From: Hirsutella rhossiliensis
Lineage: Eukaryota > Ascomycota > Sordariomycetes > Hypocreales > Ophiocordycipitaceae
Length of the DNA stretch: 64,000 nt
Direction: 5' to 3'
Assembly: GCF_020360975.1 (NCBI RefSeq)
Contig: NW_025408676.1
Span: 1,922,001 to 1,986,000 of the forward strand
This document shows, piece after piece, positions 63,351 through 64,000 of the stretch; the stretch's first letter is position 1, and each line of letters starts with the position of its first letter. The notes below the pieces were generated by a model, which saw only the letters and a program-made list of their open reading frames with translations, searched no databases and was not told the origin of the DNA. Both the position numbers and the translations under genes were made by a program.

Positions 63351-64000
63351 ATGGCAACTGAGATTTTGCGCCCTGAAGAAGAGGCACTCCGTCTCCTCGG
63401 CAAGAACTTGAGGTTTCCCAATGACGACCAGCGACGTTGGTGGGAACACACTGAACCCAAATTGCTCAAGCTTCTGCGTGATGCTCAGTATCCGCAGAAA
63501 GACCAGCTTCCTTGCCTCCATCTCCTGCAGCAACTTCTGGTTCCATACCTCGGCACCTTCCCTGTCGCTGGGCAGGCACCTCTGCCTTGGTGGAGCAATG
63601 TGACCACCTATGGCGTTCCTTTCGAGCTCAGCTGGAATCTCCTCCATAATATCGTGCGGATTGGGTTCGAACCACTTTCGCACTTGGCAGAATCCGGCGT
63701 CGATGCTTTTAACAAGTCGGCACCAGACGAATGCTTATCCCGCCTTGCAAGTATAGACGACACCATCGATCTAGCCCGGTTCAGGCACTTCCAGCACGAA
63801 CTTGTGGTGACTCCTGATGAAGAAAGTCGGTTGCTCAAGGAAAAAGCCCCCCTCCCCATGTCCGGACGAGGTCAGCAAACCCTGGCGGTAGAATTCCAGA
63901 ATGGCGGTATCAGCGCCAAGGCCTACTTCTTCCCAGGCATGAAGTCGCTGGCGACTGGAATTTCGCCAGGAAAGCTCATTCTCGCCTCCATCGAGACGCT
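63351..64000 (+). CDS. ftmH: Indole prenyltransferase (DMATS family), N1-prenyltransferase type, 3'-incomplete
   Basis: Open without interruption from ATG 63351 to the window edge, 216 aa seen, about half of a DMATS protein. [34 protein letters not shown] (Glu about 92, the indole-NH base position of the family) and [12 protein letters not shown] (diphosphate-binding basic residues) mark the ABBA fold. As the second prenyltransferase after ftmG it matches FtmH/FtmPT2, which prenylates the indole nitrogen of 12,13-dihydroxyfumitremorgin C to give fumitremorgin B. The rest of the gene and anything further right are outside the window. Confidence 0.88.
   Translation, partial: MATEILRPEEEALRLLGKNLRFPNDDQRRWWEHTEPKLLKLLRDAQYPQKDQLPCLHLLQQLLVPYLGTFPVAGQAPLPWWSNVTTYGVPFELSWNLLHNIVRIGFEPLSHLAESGVDAFNKSAPDECLSRLASIDDTIDLARFRHFQHELVVTPDEESRLLKEKAPLPMSGRGQQTLAVEFQNGGISAKAYFFPGMKSLATGISPGKLILASIET

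Overview
The window is genomic DNA of a filamentous ascomycete (Pezizomycotina). The evidence is short GT-AG introns of about 54-80 bp in several genes, AT-rich blocks with RIP-type (C-to-T / G-to-A) transitions, typical fungal transposons (Helitron, Crypton, Tad1-like LINE, Hop-like MULE, Ty3/gypsy chromovirus), and a complete fungal alkaloid cluster. The species cannot be fixed from the sequence. The cluster has the fumitremorgin layout known from Aspergillus section Fumigati and relatives.

Left part (1-25,030) is almost entirely transposon DNA. A broken MYND zinc-finger gene lies at the edge. A frameshifted Helitron (Rep and Pif1-type helicase) covers about 0.5-10 kb. The only intact host-type gene here is a secreted alpha/beta-hydrolase-like protein (10,313-11,439, minus strand, two exons). 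It is followed by an LTR relic, a Crypton (tyrosine recombinase plus GCR1_C domain) with strongly palindromic flanks, a head-to-tail array of Tad1-like LINE copies (15.47-22.48 kb) that all join at the same 13-15 bp sequence, another poly(A)-tailed LINE inserted at that same site, GC-rich hairpin repeats, a 520-bp palindrome made of two opposed LTR-like arms, and a probable gypsy 3' end.

Middle and right part (26,249-64,000) is a fumitremorgin/verruculogen-type cluster in the order ftmA (NRPS), ftmC (P450), ftmD (O-methyltransferase), ftmB (prenyltransferase), ftmE (P450), ftmF (endoperoxide-forming Fe/2OG dioxygenase), ftmG (P450), ftmH (prenyltransferase, cut by the window end). All eight genes read as intact once introns are placed. 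FtmF keeps H129, D131, H205, Y68 and Y224 at the FtmOx1 numbering. From family knowledge the expected route is Trp+Pro to brevianamide F (A), tryprostatin B (B), 6-hydroxylation (C), O-methylation to tryprostatin A (D), ring closure to fumitremorgin C (E), dihydroxylation (G), N-prenylation to fumitremorgin B (H), and endoperoxide formation to verruculogen (F).

The cluster has been enlarged by transposons: an apparently intact MULE (727-aa transposase, matching 55-bp terminal inverted repeats) between ftmE and ftmF, a solo LTR between ftmF and ftmG, and about 10 kb between ftmG and ftmH holding RIP-degraded AT-rich DNA, a short non-autonomous LTR element and a full gypsy element. The last two have identical LTRs and perfect target duplications. 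No pathway regulator, transporter, rRNA, tRNA or CRISPR array was recognised.
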